Of a stretch of 64,000 nucleotides of DNA, positions 52,768 to 60,790 are shown in pieces; positions within the stretch are counted from its first letter, which is position 1; the number at the start of each line of letters is the position of its first letter. A program made the translations under genes and the position numbers. Source of the DNA: an archaeon (GTDB lineage Archaea; Nanobdellota; Nanobdellia; Woesearchaeales; GW2011-AR9); assembly GCA_018670085.1 (NCBI GenBank), contig JABHRS010000029.1:18802-82801 (forward strand), given 5' to 3'. A model generated the notes under the pieces. It searched no databases. It was not told where the DNA came from and saw nothing but the letters and a program-made list of their open reading frames with translations.

Positions 52768-53910
52768 ATGAGAGAAGCTAAATGTTCTTACTTTGGAAAC
52801 TGCGGTGGTTGTAGTGCTCAACATATTCTTTACGAGTTGCAACTATCTAATTCACGCAAAATGGTTGCTAAAATGATGCAAACTGAGGAAGAATCTGTTC
52901 AAGTTTTCTCAGGCAATGAATTTAACTATAGAAACAGGATGGATTTTATTGTTCACAAAGGTGGGCTTGGACTTCGTAAAAAAGGTCAGTGGGATAAAAT
53001 TGTTGATATTGAGGAGTGTAGTATCGCAATGCCAGAAATCAATGTTTTACTGGCTGAGATTAGAAAATTCTTACTTGATATTGAAATTGGGATTGATTAC
53101 TTTGATTTACACAAACAAACAGGTTCAATGAAATATTGTTTGATCAGAGTTACAAAATCAGGAGATTCCAGTGTAGCTTTTTGCTTGAATGAAGATTCTA
53201 ATTATTTGAAAGAAGCAATTGAAACTGTGAAAGAATATGCTAAACTAAGCTCTGCTAATAATGTCTTGATTAATTACCAACCTAAAAAAACAGATCAAAG
53301 TGTATCTTTGAATTATTTTGTTTGTAAAGGAGTGGATTTATTACATGAAAAATTGTTAGATTATAATTATTATTATTCAGTACAAGGATTTTTTCAAAAC
53401 AATCCAGAGATGGCTGAAAAATTGGTAAAGTATGTAAAAGATATATTCTCTAAATATGAAGGAACCAAAGAAACACAGCTACTTGATTTATACGGTGGAG
53501 TTGGAACTTTTGGAGTTGCACTGGCGGATATGTTTGAAAAAGTGTTTATCATGGAATTATTTGCGCCGTCAATTGATTTGGCTAAGAAAAATATTGAATC
53601 TAATAAATTGTCTAATGTTGAAGCATTAGTTGGAGATGTTAAACAATTTAGAAAACTAGGTTTTGATTCTAATAAAAAGACCTATGTATTAGTTGATCCT
53701 CCGCGCTCAGGAATTGTACCAAAAGCACTTGTACGACTTAAAGAACTTGCACCAAAAGTATTAGTTTATGTTTCTTGTAATCCAAAACAATTGGCTAAAG
53801 ATTTGGTTCGATTGCGTAGTTGGGGTTATACTCTGAAATCAACTGCTTTGTTTGACTTATTTCCACAAACCCCACATATGGAAGTTGTGGTAGAATTGGT
53901 TCGAGAATAA
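52768..53910 (+). CDS. TrmA/RumA-family tRNA or rRNA (uracil-5-)-methyltransferase
   Basis: ATG at 52768 (MREAKCSYFGNCGGCSAQH) opens a 380-residue protein. Iron-sulfur ligands are the Cys of CSYFGNCGGC and of IEECSIA. The methyltransferase core has LLDLYGGVGTFGVALA, VLVDPPRSGI and VYVSCNPKQL, the last with the catalytic Cys. It makes 5-methyluridine; in archaea the known target of this family is U54 of tRNA, in others 23S rRNA. It is in one operon with methionine aminopeptidase. Confidence 0.88.
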   Translation: MREAKCSYFGNCGGCSAQHILYELQLSNSRKMVAKMMQTEEESVQVFSGNEFNYRNRMDFIVHKGGLGLRKKGQWDKIVDIEECSIAMPEINVLLAEIRKFLLDIEIGIDYFDLHKQTGSMKYCLIRVTKSGDSSVAFCLNEDSNYLKEAIETVKEYAKLSSANNVLINYQPKKTDQSVSLNYFVCKGVDLLHEKLLDYNYYYSVQGFFQNNPEMAEKLVKYVKDIFSKYEGTKETQLLDLYGGVGTFGVALADMFEKVFIMELFAPSIDLAKKNIESNKLSNVEALVGDVKQFRKLGFDSNKKTYVLVDPPRSGIVPKALVRLKELAPKVLVYVSCNPKQLAKDLVRLRSWGYTLKSTALFDLFPQTPHMEVVVELVRE

Positions 53911-53948
53911 AGTAAGATTTATATTCTTTAATCTGTTTTGTATTCTTG

Positions 53949-55022
53949 ATGGTTGCAAAGAAGCGAAAAATAGTAAGAAGTTCTAAAGTTAAGAAAATTC
54001 CAATTGGAACTTTACGAGTTGAAGCTTCTAGCTTATCTGCATTTTCTAAAACTAAAACTGGATGGCGTAAAATTAAACGAAGATTTCCTCAAATTGAAAA
54101 AATCGCTAACTTGTATAAACGTTCTGGCCAATTTTTTGTTTTAGTTGATCAAAATAATCCACGTTTTTTGAAGGGACAATTAAGTTCAGAATCAAAGGAG
54201 CAAGGAGCACGAATTGTGACTTTGCCGAATAAAGAAAAACTGGAAAAGGCTTTCTCATTATTTGCTCCAAATTTACAACTTCATGATCAAGATTCACATG
54301 ATCACTGGGATGTGTTATATCAGAATAAAGGGGGAACTTGGTCTTATGTTTATACAGAAGAAAAACGTAATCTGCACAGAGCAAAGAAGTACAAAAAAGT
54401 AGATAAATTTGCAAAACGTTTTGAGACGCTTGATAAAAATGTTAAAAAGGCCTTGAAGAATAATAAAGATATGATGGCAGTACCAATGTACACTTTATTA
54501 CATACATACATGAGGGTTGGAAACGAAACTTATTACAGGGCGCATGGACACAAAGGCCTTACCACTTTGCAAAAAGGAGATTTGATGATTAAAGGAAATA
54601 TGGTGCGTTTTACATTTTTGGCAAAAGATGGAGTACCAGTTTCTATTCTTAAAGAATTTCCAGAATTGTATGTAAAACGATTGAGATCTTTAATCAGAGG
54701 AAAAAAGGTAACAGACTTTGTTTTCTCTCATAATGGGCATTTGCTTCATGAGAATGATTTTCAAAAAGCTTTCAAACAGTATTGCGGGGAAGTATTTTAT
54801 CCACACATAGTTCGTTCATTTTATGCCAGTTCTACTGTAAAAGCTGCTTTGAAATCAAAGAAAAGATGGAATAAATCTGAGAGAAATGAGTTATTTTTGG
54901 GAATTGCTCATGAGCTTGGGCATAAAAAATTTGATAAAAAAACTGGCGTTTGGAATGATAATTTCGCTGTGACTGTGAAAAGTTATGTGCAACCAGAATT
55001 GTTTGAAAAAATAAATCGATAA
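53949..55022 (+). CDS. DNA topoisomerase IB (poxvirus/bacterial type)
   Basis: The 357-residue protein has the type IB catalytic set: MRVGNETYYRAHGHKGLTTL (first Arg), FTFLAKDGVPV with the Lys loop, PHIVRSFYASSTVKAAL (Arg, His) and the nucleophile Tyr in TVKSYVQPELF near the C-terminus. It relaxes supercoils by nicking one strand with a 3'-phosphotyrosine. It is short, like the viral and bacterial enzymes rather than the eukaryote-like archaeal form. Start 53949 is chosen with TATA-like GATTTATATTC about 28 nt upstream. The N-terminus is Lys-rich. Confidence 0.88.
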   Translation: MVAKKRKIVRSSKVKKIPIGTLRVEASSLSAFSKTKTGWRKIKRRFPQIEKIANLYKRSGQFFVLVDQNNPRFLKGQLSSESKEQGARIVTLPNKEKLEKAFSLFAPNLQLHDQDSHDHWDVLYQNKGGTWSYVYTEEKRNLHRAKKYKKVDKFAKRFETLDKNVKKALKNNKDMMAVPMYTLLHTYMRVGNETYYRAHGHKGLTTLQKGDLMIKGNMVRFTFLAKDGVPVSILKEFPELYVKRLRSLIRGKKVTDFVFSHNGHLLHENDFQKAFKQYCGEVFYPHIVRSFYASSTVKAALKSKKRWNKSERNELFLGIAHELGHKKFDKKTGVWNDNFAVTVKSYVQPELFEKINR

Positions 55023-55076
55023 TAAATAGTTAATAAAAAATCAAATAAATATTGATAGAAATAAATTTTAATGATA

Positions 55077-55424
55077 TTATTCTTTAACAAATATTTTTCT
55101 GACTTTTGGACTTAATAACAGGCCAATGACTACTAGAGGTAAAATCATATTAGTTAATTCAACTAATCTTGCTTGAATAATAGTTTGATATATTGCCCAA
55201 AACATGTTAATCATTAAAAGACAAACATTTGTCCAAAAACTCCAACTCTTTTTTTGAAGAAGTGGTTTTGTAAGTAAGTACCAATAAATTAAGGCATAAG
55301 ACCACATTAGCATCCAACTTCCCCTAACAATAAACCCTAATATTGTAGCTATCGCAATAGTTGCAATGTTAATAGAAATTACAATTTTTAGTTCTAAGGG
55401 ATCTTTCTTTTCAAAAATTGGCAT
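55077..55424 (-). CDS. Four-span small membrane protein
   Basis: This 115-residue protein has about four hydrophobic segments (IVISINIATIAIATILGFIV, WMLMWSYALIYWYLL, FWTNVCLLMINMFWAIY, LTNMILPLVVIGLLL) and basic ends. No family is recognised. It follows the small membrane protein after hisS on the same strand. Confidence 0.55.
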   Translation of the reverse strand: MPIFEKKDPLELKIVISINIATIAIATILGFIVRGSWMLMWSYALIYWYLLTKPLLQKKSWSFWTNVCLLMINMFWAIYQTIIQARLVELTNMILPLVVIGLLLSPKVRKIFVKE

Positions 55425-55512
55425 ATAAAAAAGAAGTTTTTTTGGTTTTTATATGTTTCTTTTTTGATATTTGTTTCAATCTATCTTGATCCTTGTTTAT
55501 TTTTACAATTCT

Positions 55513-55692
55513 TTACTCATTTATCCTTTCTTTCAACTTTGGAACAACCCAATATGCAATAATGAAAGATGGTAAAAGAACAGCCCAAAGAACAGCTGGA
55601 GTAATAACTGTAAAAATAAAAAGTAAAAAAGTTACAACTACAACTAAGGTAACTGTTATCCCAAGTATTTTAAGCTGTGTTTGTGGTTTCAT
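55513..55692 (-). CDS. 59-residue two-span membrane protein coupled to hisS
   Basis: The ATG shares bases with the TGA stop of hisS (ATGA overlap), a sign of translational coupling. The product has a short polar N-terminus (MKPQTQLK), two hydrophobic helices (ITVTLVVVVTFLLFIFTVI and VLWAVLLPSFIIAYWVV) and a basic end (PKLKERINE). The opposite-strand frame here is a shadow. Function is unknown. Confidence 0.6.
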   Translation of the reverse strand: MKPQTQLKILGITVTLVVVVTFLLFIFTVITPAVLWAVLLPSFIIAYWVVPKLKERINE

Positions 55693-56987
55693 TTTAGTTT
55701 TTTAATGATCTCTTCTGTGGTTAAAGATTCTTCTTTTCCAGATTCCATATTCCTTAATGTTAGTTTTTTATTCTCTAACTCTTTTTCACCAATGATAATG
55801 GTGTAGGGAATTCCAAGTGAATTTGCATAAGCTAAATTTTTACTGATTCCTTTTTTTCCCATTGAAACACAGACATTAATATTAGCATTTCTTAGCTCAG
55901 TTGCAACTTTGAGACTTTCAGATTCAGTTTTGATAGGAACAAGATATACTCTTGCTGTACTCTTTTGGATAATACTTTGTTTTGACTTCAATATTTCCAT
56001 GATTGGTTCTATCCCAAAACTGATCCCAACTGCTGGGACTTGCTGTTTTGAATTCATAAATGATGCAATCATATCATCGTACCTTCCGCCAGCTGCAATA
56101 GAACTTGTAACTGGACCACTAGTTGAAAATACTTCATAGACTGTTCCTGTGTAGTAAGCCAAACCTCGTGCTAACGAAACATCAAAAATTACTTTTTTGA
56201 GATTCATACCTTCAAGATTTGCAAAAAGTTCTTCAAGTTTTTCGATTCCTTCAATTGCAGATTCATCTTGAATTTTTTTCTTTAGATCCTGTAGTGAGAT
56301 TCCTTTCTCAATTAATTTGAAAATATCAACACATTGCTTTTCGCTGAATCCTTTTTCAAGCAATTCCTTTGTAACTCCAGACTCTTGGATCTTATCCAAC
56401 TTATCAATTGAAATAATCGCAGCTTCTTGTTTCTCCAATTCCTTGATTCCTGATTGAGCCAAGATTCCTGAAAGAATTTGACGATTGTTGACTTTGATTT
56501 TTACATCTATATCAACTGAGTTGAAAAAATTTTCTGCAACAGCTAGAAGTTCTGCTTCAGCTAACATACTCTTTGCTCCGACAATATCAATATCACATTG
56601 CCAAAACTCTCGAGTACGTCCTAGTTTAATTGGGCCATCACGATAAACACGGCCAACTTCATATCTTTTGAATGGATACTTGAGATCTTTATTCATAGCA
56701 ACATACCTTGCCATTGGAACTGTTAAGTCGAACCTCAATGCTAACTTTCGCTCAGCGTTATCAGTTACTTTGAATATTTCTTTTAAAGCGTCGCTGTCGG
56801 TTCCGGCTGCAAATTTGGCTGCAAGAGTTTCAAATCTTTCAATGATAGGAGTCTCTAATGGGGAGAATCCAAATCTTTCAAAACTTTGTTGCAGTTTTGA
56901 GATTATTTGATTCTTGATAATCTTTGTTTCAGAGGGAATATCTTTCACTCCTTTTGCTAATTGTAATTTCATCTTATTGTCTTTCAT
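55689..56987 (-). CDS. hisS: Histidyl-tRNA synthetase
   Basis: This 432-residue class II synthetase charges tRNA-His. Motif 2 reads KRYEVGRVYRDGP, the histidine loop reads LARGLAYYTGTVYEVF, motif 3 reads VGISFGIEPIM, and the C-terminal anticodon domain follows (YLVPIKTES onwards). GGAGAG seven bases before ATG sets the start. Two tRNA-His genes lie within 4 kb on the same strand, an uncommon clustering. Confidence 0.95.
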   Translation of the reverse strand: MKDNKMKLQLAKGVKDIPSETKIIKNQIISKLQQSFERFGFSPLETPIIERFETLAAKFAAGTDSDALKEIFKVTDNAERKLALRFDLTVPMARYVAMNKDLKYPFKRYEVGRVYRDGPIKLGRTREFWQCDIDIVGAKSMLAEAELLAVAENFFNSVDIDVKIKVNNRQILSGILAQSGIKELEKQEAAIISIDKLDKIQESGVTKELLEKGFSEKQCVDIFKLIEKGISLQDLKKKIQDESAIEGIEKLEELFANLEGMNLKKVIFDVSLARGLAYYTGTVYEVFSTSGPVTSSIAAGGRYDDMIASFMNSKQQVPAVGISFGIEPIMEILKSKQSIIQKSTARVYLVPIKTESESLKVATELRNANINVCVSMGKKGISKNLAYANSLGIPYTIIIGEKELENKKLTLRNMESGKEESLTTEEIIKKLK

Positions 56988-57056
56988 TTTATCTCTCCGA
57001 ATAGTAGTTTGGTATTGTTTTTATTATTTAAGTTTTTGTTTCTTTTATGGCGCTGC

Positions 57057-57959
57057 TCAGTCAAAAATAAGCTTTTTTGGATTTGTTATCCCCATTAGTT
57101 TTATCTGTTCTTCAGATATTCCCTGACTTAACAAGCCCATTATAAACAAAGCTAAACCCTCACTTGGTGCAGGACTATTTACTTGACCCATATCTGATGA
57201 TATGATGCACTTTGTGGCTCCAATTTTTTTGATTTGCTGAGCAATTCTTTCAATTGGAACTTTGTCTATTGACCACATTGCATAATTTGCTTCGATGAAA
57301 ACCCCAGGTAATTGAGTAAGCTCAATTTGGGTTTTAATTGGCATATCTATCAACTGGTAAATTGGGTGGGTAATTACAACCTTGTCAATTCCCATCTTGA
57401 CTGCAGTTCTTACTAAGACCTCTGCTTCATTCGATGATATGTGTCCAGTTGCTAAGATGCAATTATTCTCTTTAATTGCTTTAAGTGTTGCAATAGCATC
57501 TTTGGTCAGATTGCCTAATGAATCCAGTACACTGATCCCCTTCACGTTTTTTGATAACCTGGAAACAAAACCATCAGATACCCACTCAGGTGGGATTTCA
57601 TATTTGCTTCTTTTCAAAAAATTTTCTGAATTGATTGTTGGAAACCATACAACTATTGGATAGTCAGATATTTTCGCAGAGGCGTAGATCGCATCTGGAT
57701 TTAGTCCACCAACATAATTGTTTAGGGTAACTGAACCAATTAAGATTAGTTTGCTTTTATTTTTGAATGATTTAATCAAAGGCATTGTCGGGTATAAATG
57801 ACTTTTGAGCACCAGTGCTTTGATATTTCCTTCTTCTTCAGCAATAATTTTTGGAACAGTATATTTGCGTGGCAATATTTCTGGACCAATGTGTACATGC
57901 AAATCAATGAAGTCAGTGATGTTTATTTCTTCAATATTTTTGTAATTAATGGATTTCAT
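57057..57959 (-). CDS. DUF6282-family amidohydrolase-like protein
   Basis: Residues ITDFIDLHVHIGPEILPRK at the N-terminus (HxH metal site), LATGHISSNEA and VVITHPIYQ (further metal His), and ISSDMGQVNSPAP (Asp) fit the amidohydrolase/TIM-barrel layout of DUF6282. The substrate is unknown. ATG at 57959 follows a perfect GGAGGTGA which lies inside the last codons of the upstream frameshifted gene, so the two form one operon. About 300 residues, usual for the family. Confidence 0.75.
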   Translation of the reverse strand: MKSINYKNIEEINITDFIDLHVHIGPEILPRKYTVPKIIAEEEGNIKALVLKSHLYPTMPLIKSFKNKSKLILIGSVTLNNYVGGLNPDAIYASAKISDYPIVVWFPTINSENFLKRSKYEIPPEWVSDGFVSRLSKNVKGISVLDSLGNLTKDAIATLKAIKENNCILATGHISSNEAEVLVRTAVKMGIDKVVITHPIYQLIDMPIKTQIELTQLPGVFIEANYAMWSIDKVPIERIAQQIKKIGATKCIISSDMGQVNSPAPSEGLALFIMGLLSQGISEEQIKLMGITNPKKLIFD

Positions 57960-57960
57960 A

Positions 57961-59029
57961 TTATTCACCTCCTAACCATGGTGCCATTGATTTTACTATG
58001 TAAACACGTTTTAGTGGCCCATCCAGAATATCTTTTTCTTTTCGTACAAGGCTTAGTTTAATTGGATCATATATTTGATCTACCAAAATACCTTCCACTA
58101 ATCTTTCAATACAATATTTTTTGGCACTACCCTCAGCGTTTTGTGGGTTGAAAAATTTGGCAACTTCAACAGCTTTTTTGAACTCTCTAAAAATTTTGTA
58201 AATTCTATTAATTTCAATTGCATCTTTACCGTTTGAACTATTTTGATCCCAAAAATAAGACTCATTTTCAACAAATTCACCTGATATTTTTTCTTTCAGT
58301 TCTTGGTATAAACCAGAATTTTCTTCTCTCATTACAGACCATGTGGAAAAATCAACATCAATTGTGTCTTTTAGTATCTCTGTTGTTTTTTCATTTAGGC
58401 TAGCAAAATAATCTGAGACAAAATTTTCGTCAAGTGAATTCACTTCAGTAGCATATACATCTGCTGGCATTAGAACCAATTTTTGTGAGTAACCTAAACT
58501 TTTGAGTTTTTCAAAAATTGATCTCATCTCAATTAAAGTTTGGACCTCTGGGTCGTTGGAGTTAATTATTGGATTGCTGTTTTTGTACCGTGGGCCCCAA
58601 GGTGTAAACCAAGTTAGGGTTTTTGGAGTAAATCCGGTATCAATTAACTTGTAAATTATCTTATCAGCTTTTGCAGATCTTTTTTTCTCTAATTGATCTA
58701 AATATTGGCTGGCTTTTGAAGTGTTCAATAACCTATCAAGATTAGTTGAATCCATACTTAGTCTGGTTCCTCTGATCCCAGCTGCTGGCTTTTTTTCCCA
58801 GGATCCGTTAATTTTATACTCTTTACTTGCAAATTTTTGTTTTACCAAATAGTCTAATGCAATTTTTCCTTTTCCTTTAGGAAATAATGTTCTGTTTTGG
58901 CTAACAATGAAGATAAGTTCGAGGGTTGCTGCTTAAAGTTTCATAGTTGACAGTAGTGTCTGTGTTGTCAAAATTTAGTGCTTCAGTTGTTTTTGTAATT
59001 CCTGTTTCATCTATTTGTTTTGTTTCCAT
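57961..59029 (-). pseudogene. Uncharacterised gene interrupted by a frameshift
   Basis: ATG at 59029, with GGAG seven bases upstream, opens a 42-codon frame (METKQIDETGITKTTEALNF onwards) ending at a stop near 58900. The frame one base further on then continues for about 320 codons to 57961 (LIFIVSQNRTLFPKGKGKIA, TLTWFTPWGPRYKN, LVLMPADVYATEVN). The two frames overlap by about 30 bases around 58890-58925 and join sensibly. I do not recognise the family. It could be a real mutation, a sequencing error or programmed +1 frameshifting. The stop codon region carries the ribosome site of the DUF6282 gene. Confidence 0.6.
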
Positions 59030-59115
59030 TTTTTGTCTCCATGTTTTTGCCCTGTGGGCTGTTGTTTTTTTGTTTATTTTTTATTTTTTGATCATTTTGT
59101 TTTCTTGAAAAAAAG

Positions 59116-59242
59116 GCCTAAGGGCAAGAATCGAACTCGCTCTAAAAGAATCACAATCTTTTGTGCAACCATTATGCATGAAAATGTTTAACACATTTTC
59201 GGCATCCAGAAAAATTATTTTTTCTTGGACACTACCATAGGC
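59116..59242 (-). tRNA. tRNA-His(GUG) with about 54-nt insertion in the D-loop
   Basis: Cloverleaf parts are present: G-1 to C73 pairing, acceptor CCTATGG/CCTTAGG with one T-T mismatch, D-stem GTGT/GCAC, anticodon arm AAAGA TTGTGAT TCTTT with anticodon GTG, and T-arm GCGAG TTCGATT CTTGC. Between the 5' D-stem and the GG of the D-loop lie about 54 extra bases (59174-59228) that can fold into two hairpins. It is either a tRNA with an unusual intron or a disrupted gene. CCA is not encoded and no clear TATA box is seen. Confidence 0.6.
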
Positions 59243-59532
59243 ATGAAAAATTATTTTTTTTGGTTATTGATGAGGGCCATGCGGCAGTGGATGATGGATC
59301 TTAGAAATTGAACTGTTTGAAATAAGTTTATTAGAATTGTTTGTACTAGTATTTTTTTGCTCTAAAATTAGTGCTGAAAATAATGTTGAAAAAGAGTTTA
59401 CACTAGAAAAATTATTGAAACGAACAATGGGGGCAATCAACTCTGTTTGTCATAGTCTGTTGTATATGTTCTATTTTTTATAAATCTTTAGTGGGATTTT
59501 GTTGAATATTGGTAAGTTAGAAGAATTTTCAA

Positions 59533-60615
59533 TTAAAAAAATGGGGCGACCGGGGGGAGTTGAACCCCCTCCCCATGCTCCACAGGCATGGATGCAAACC
59601 GGTACACCACGGTCGCCATATCTTCTTTCCATTTAGCTACTTTCTTTATATGTTTTACGTTATTCCATCCAATAATTTCTTGGAAATGCTTCAATTGAGC
59701 ATATCCATTGATGGATATTAGACTATACTGTTGATAATGATACTCTCTTGGAAGGAAATTTAGCTCTCTGAGGAGTTTCGCTACTTGCATTATCAAAATA
59801 CTTGACTTTTGGGCAATCATTATTTGAGGGTAATGGGCAAATTTTCTACTTTTTGAATAAAAATGAACACACCCGTCTGTGTCAAACAAACCTCTTAGAA
59901 AAGCAGCTTTGTATTTGAGACCTGAGTTTAAAATGATTAATGGGGCGGAAATATCTGTCTTTCTTCCTGGTTTAATACCTAGTGTTTTTGTTTTGAAATA
60001 CCATAAACCCTTTGAATAGAGTTCAAACCCATATGTGTCCTTATATTCTTTTAAAGATAAATTAATATTATATAGTTTAAAGTATAGTTTTTTAAGATGT
60101 TTGTCATAGTATTCTCTTTCGTCTATTTTATGTCCTTTAACTCGAAAATCATATTTTTTGTTACTTAGAAACCCATCACCTAAATGGATTCCAATCTCTT
60201 CAGCTAATTCTGTACTTAGGACTTTTGGGAATCTAATTTTTTTCTTTTTATCACTGCAGCTTCTTAAGATCGAACAATAAGGTAAGGGTACATTCTCTTG
60301 TTTAAGGAATAATCTTTTCTCAGTTATGTTGATTCTTCCAGATCCAAAATCTGTTCTTTTTGGTATTTTTTGATCTTGTATTTGACCATAATATTTTTTT
60401 AGAATCAAAATTTGATTAGTATTAATTAATTTACAAAGTTTTACAAATACTTCTAATGGGAGAGATGCCTTTTCTTGCCAATAATTTGATTTGAGATTCT
60501 TTATCTGTGTTACTTCTTCAAATTGACCCCAACTAAGACTAATTTTAAATTTACAATGGGAAATAAATTGCTTTTGCTTCCCTGATTTGAAATAGACTCT
60601 TTTTGGTTCTTTCAT
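59533..60615 (-). CDS. LAGLIDADG homing endonuclease, ORF running through tRNA-His
   Basis: Both LAGLIDADG motifs are present, in EEIGIHLGDGFLS (about residues 142-154) and AFLRGLFDTDGCV (about 236-248), in one chain, as in monomeric homing endonucleases. The N-terminal 130 residues are basic and may be a DNA-binding extension. The core ends around KKVAKWKED; the last 28 codons translate the whole tRNA-His gene before a stop in its T-run. No host protein is interrupted, so this is a free-standing or tRNA-linked endonuclease rather than an intein. Confidence 0.8.
   Translation of the reverse strand: MKEPKRVYFKSGKQKQFISHCKFKISLSWGQFEEVTQIKNLKSNYWQEKASLPLEVFVKLCKLINTNQILILKKYYGQIQDQKIPKRTDFGSGRINITEKRLFLKQENVPLPYCSILRSCSDKKKKIRFPKVLSTELAEEIGIHLGDGFLSNKKYDFRVKGHKIDEREYYDKHLKKLYFKLYNINLSLKEYKDTYGFELYSKGLWYFKTKTLGIKPGRKTDISAPLIILNSGLKYKAAFLRGLFDTDGCVHFYSKSRKFAHYPQIMIAQKSSILIMQVAKLLRELNFLPREYHYQQYSLISINGYAQLKHFQEIIGWNNVKHIKKVAKWKEDMATVVYRFASMPVEHGEGVQLPPVAPFF
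59542..59617 (-). tRNA. tRNA-His(GUG), intact, CCA encoded
   Basis: The cloverleaf is complete: encoded G-1 pairing with C73, acceptor GCGACCG/CGGTCGC, D-stem GTGT/GCAT, anticodon arm CATGC CTGTGGA GCATG with anticodon GTG, and T-arm GGGGG TTCAACT CCCCC. CCA follows directly, unlike the tRNA-Gly and tRNA-Ile here. It is strikingly GC-rich for the window. It lies wholly inside the 3' end of the endonuclease ORF, with its own TATA box there. Confidence 0.93.
59645..59654 (-). promoter_or_regulatory. TATA box of tRNA-His inside the endonuclease ORF
   Basis: ACATATAAAG on the minus strand lies 28-37 bases before the tRNA 5' end, within the coding sequence of the endonuclease. Confidence 0.5.
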
Positions 60616-60654
60616 TAATATTTGTTGATTATTTACTTTATATTTGGTACCTCT

Positions 60655-60730
60655 GGTTGACCAGTGGCTAGTGGATCAAATCATGGATCTTCGAGTCTTC
60701 AGAGTAACTGAGACTGGTTACAAGATTCTC
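60655..60730. other. Structured intergenic segment of unknown nature
   Basis: Upstream of the endonuclease start, ACCAGT (60661-60666) and ACTGGT (about 60713-60718) are complementary and enclose about 46 bases containing the smaller stem AGTCT/AGACT. It is not a recognisable tRNA or C/D-box RNA. It might be an RNA, an endonuclease target or a transcription signal. Confidence 0.25.
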
Positions 60731-60790
60731 TAGTACAATAATCTTTATTAAGAGATTTTGCGAATTACCACATAGAGTTGAGGTAAACTT

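Noticed and set aside
54106..54414. Minus-strand frame opposite topoisomerase IB
   Set aside because: No start signal or family resemblance, and it is fully inside a well supported gene.
55493..55705. Plus-strand 70-residue frame
   Set aside because: It is the shadow of the 59-residue membrane protein on the minus strand, which has the ATGA coupling to hisS and a better membrane-protein composition.
59260..59320. C/D-box small RNA (TGATGA-like and ATGATGG boxes)
   Set aside because: Matching D and D' boxes at proper spacing could not be found.
59560..60615. Intein or group I intron host for the LAGLIDADG protein
   Set aside because: There are no intein splice motifs and no flanking extein frame, and the tRNA-His next to it is intact rather than split.
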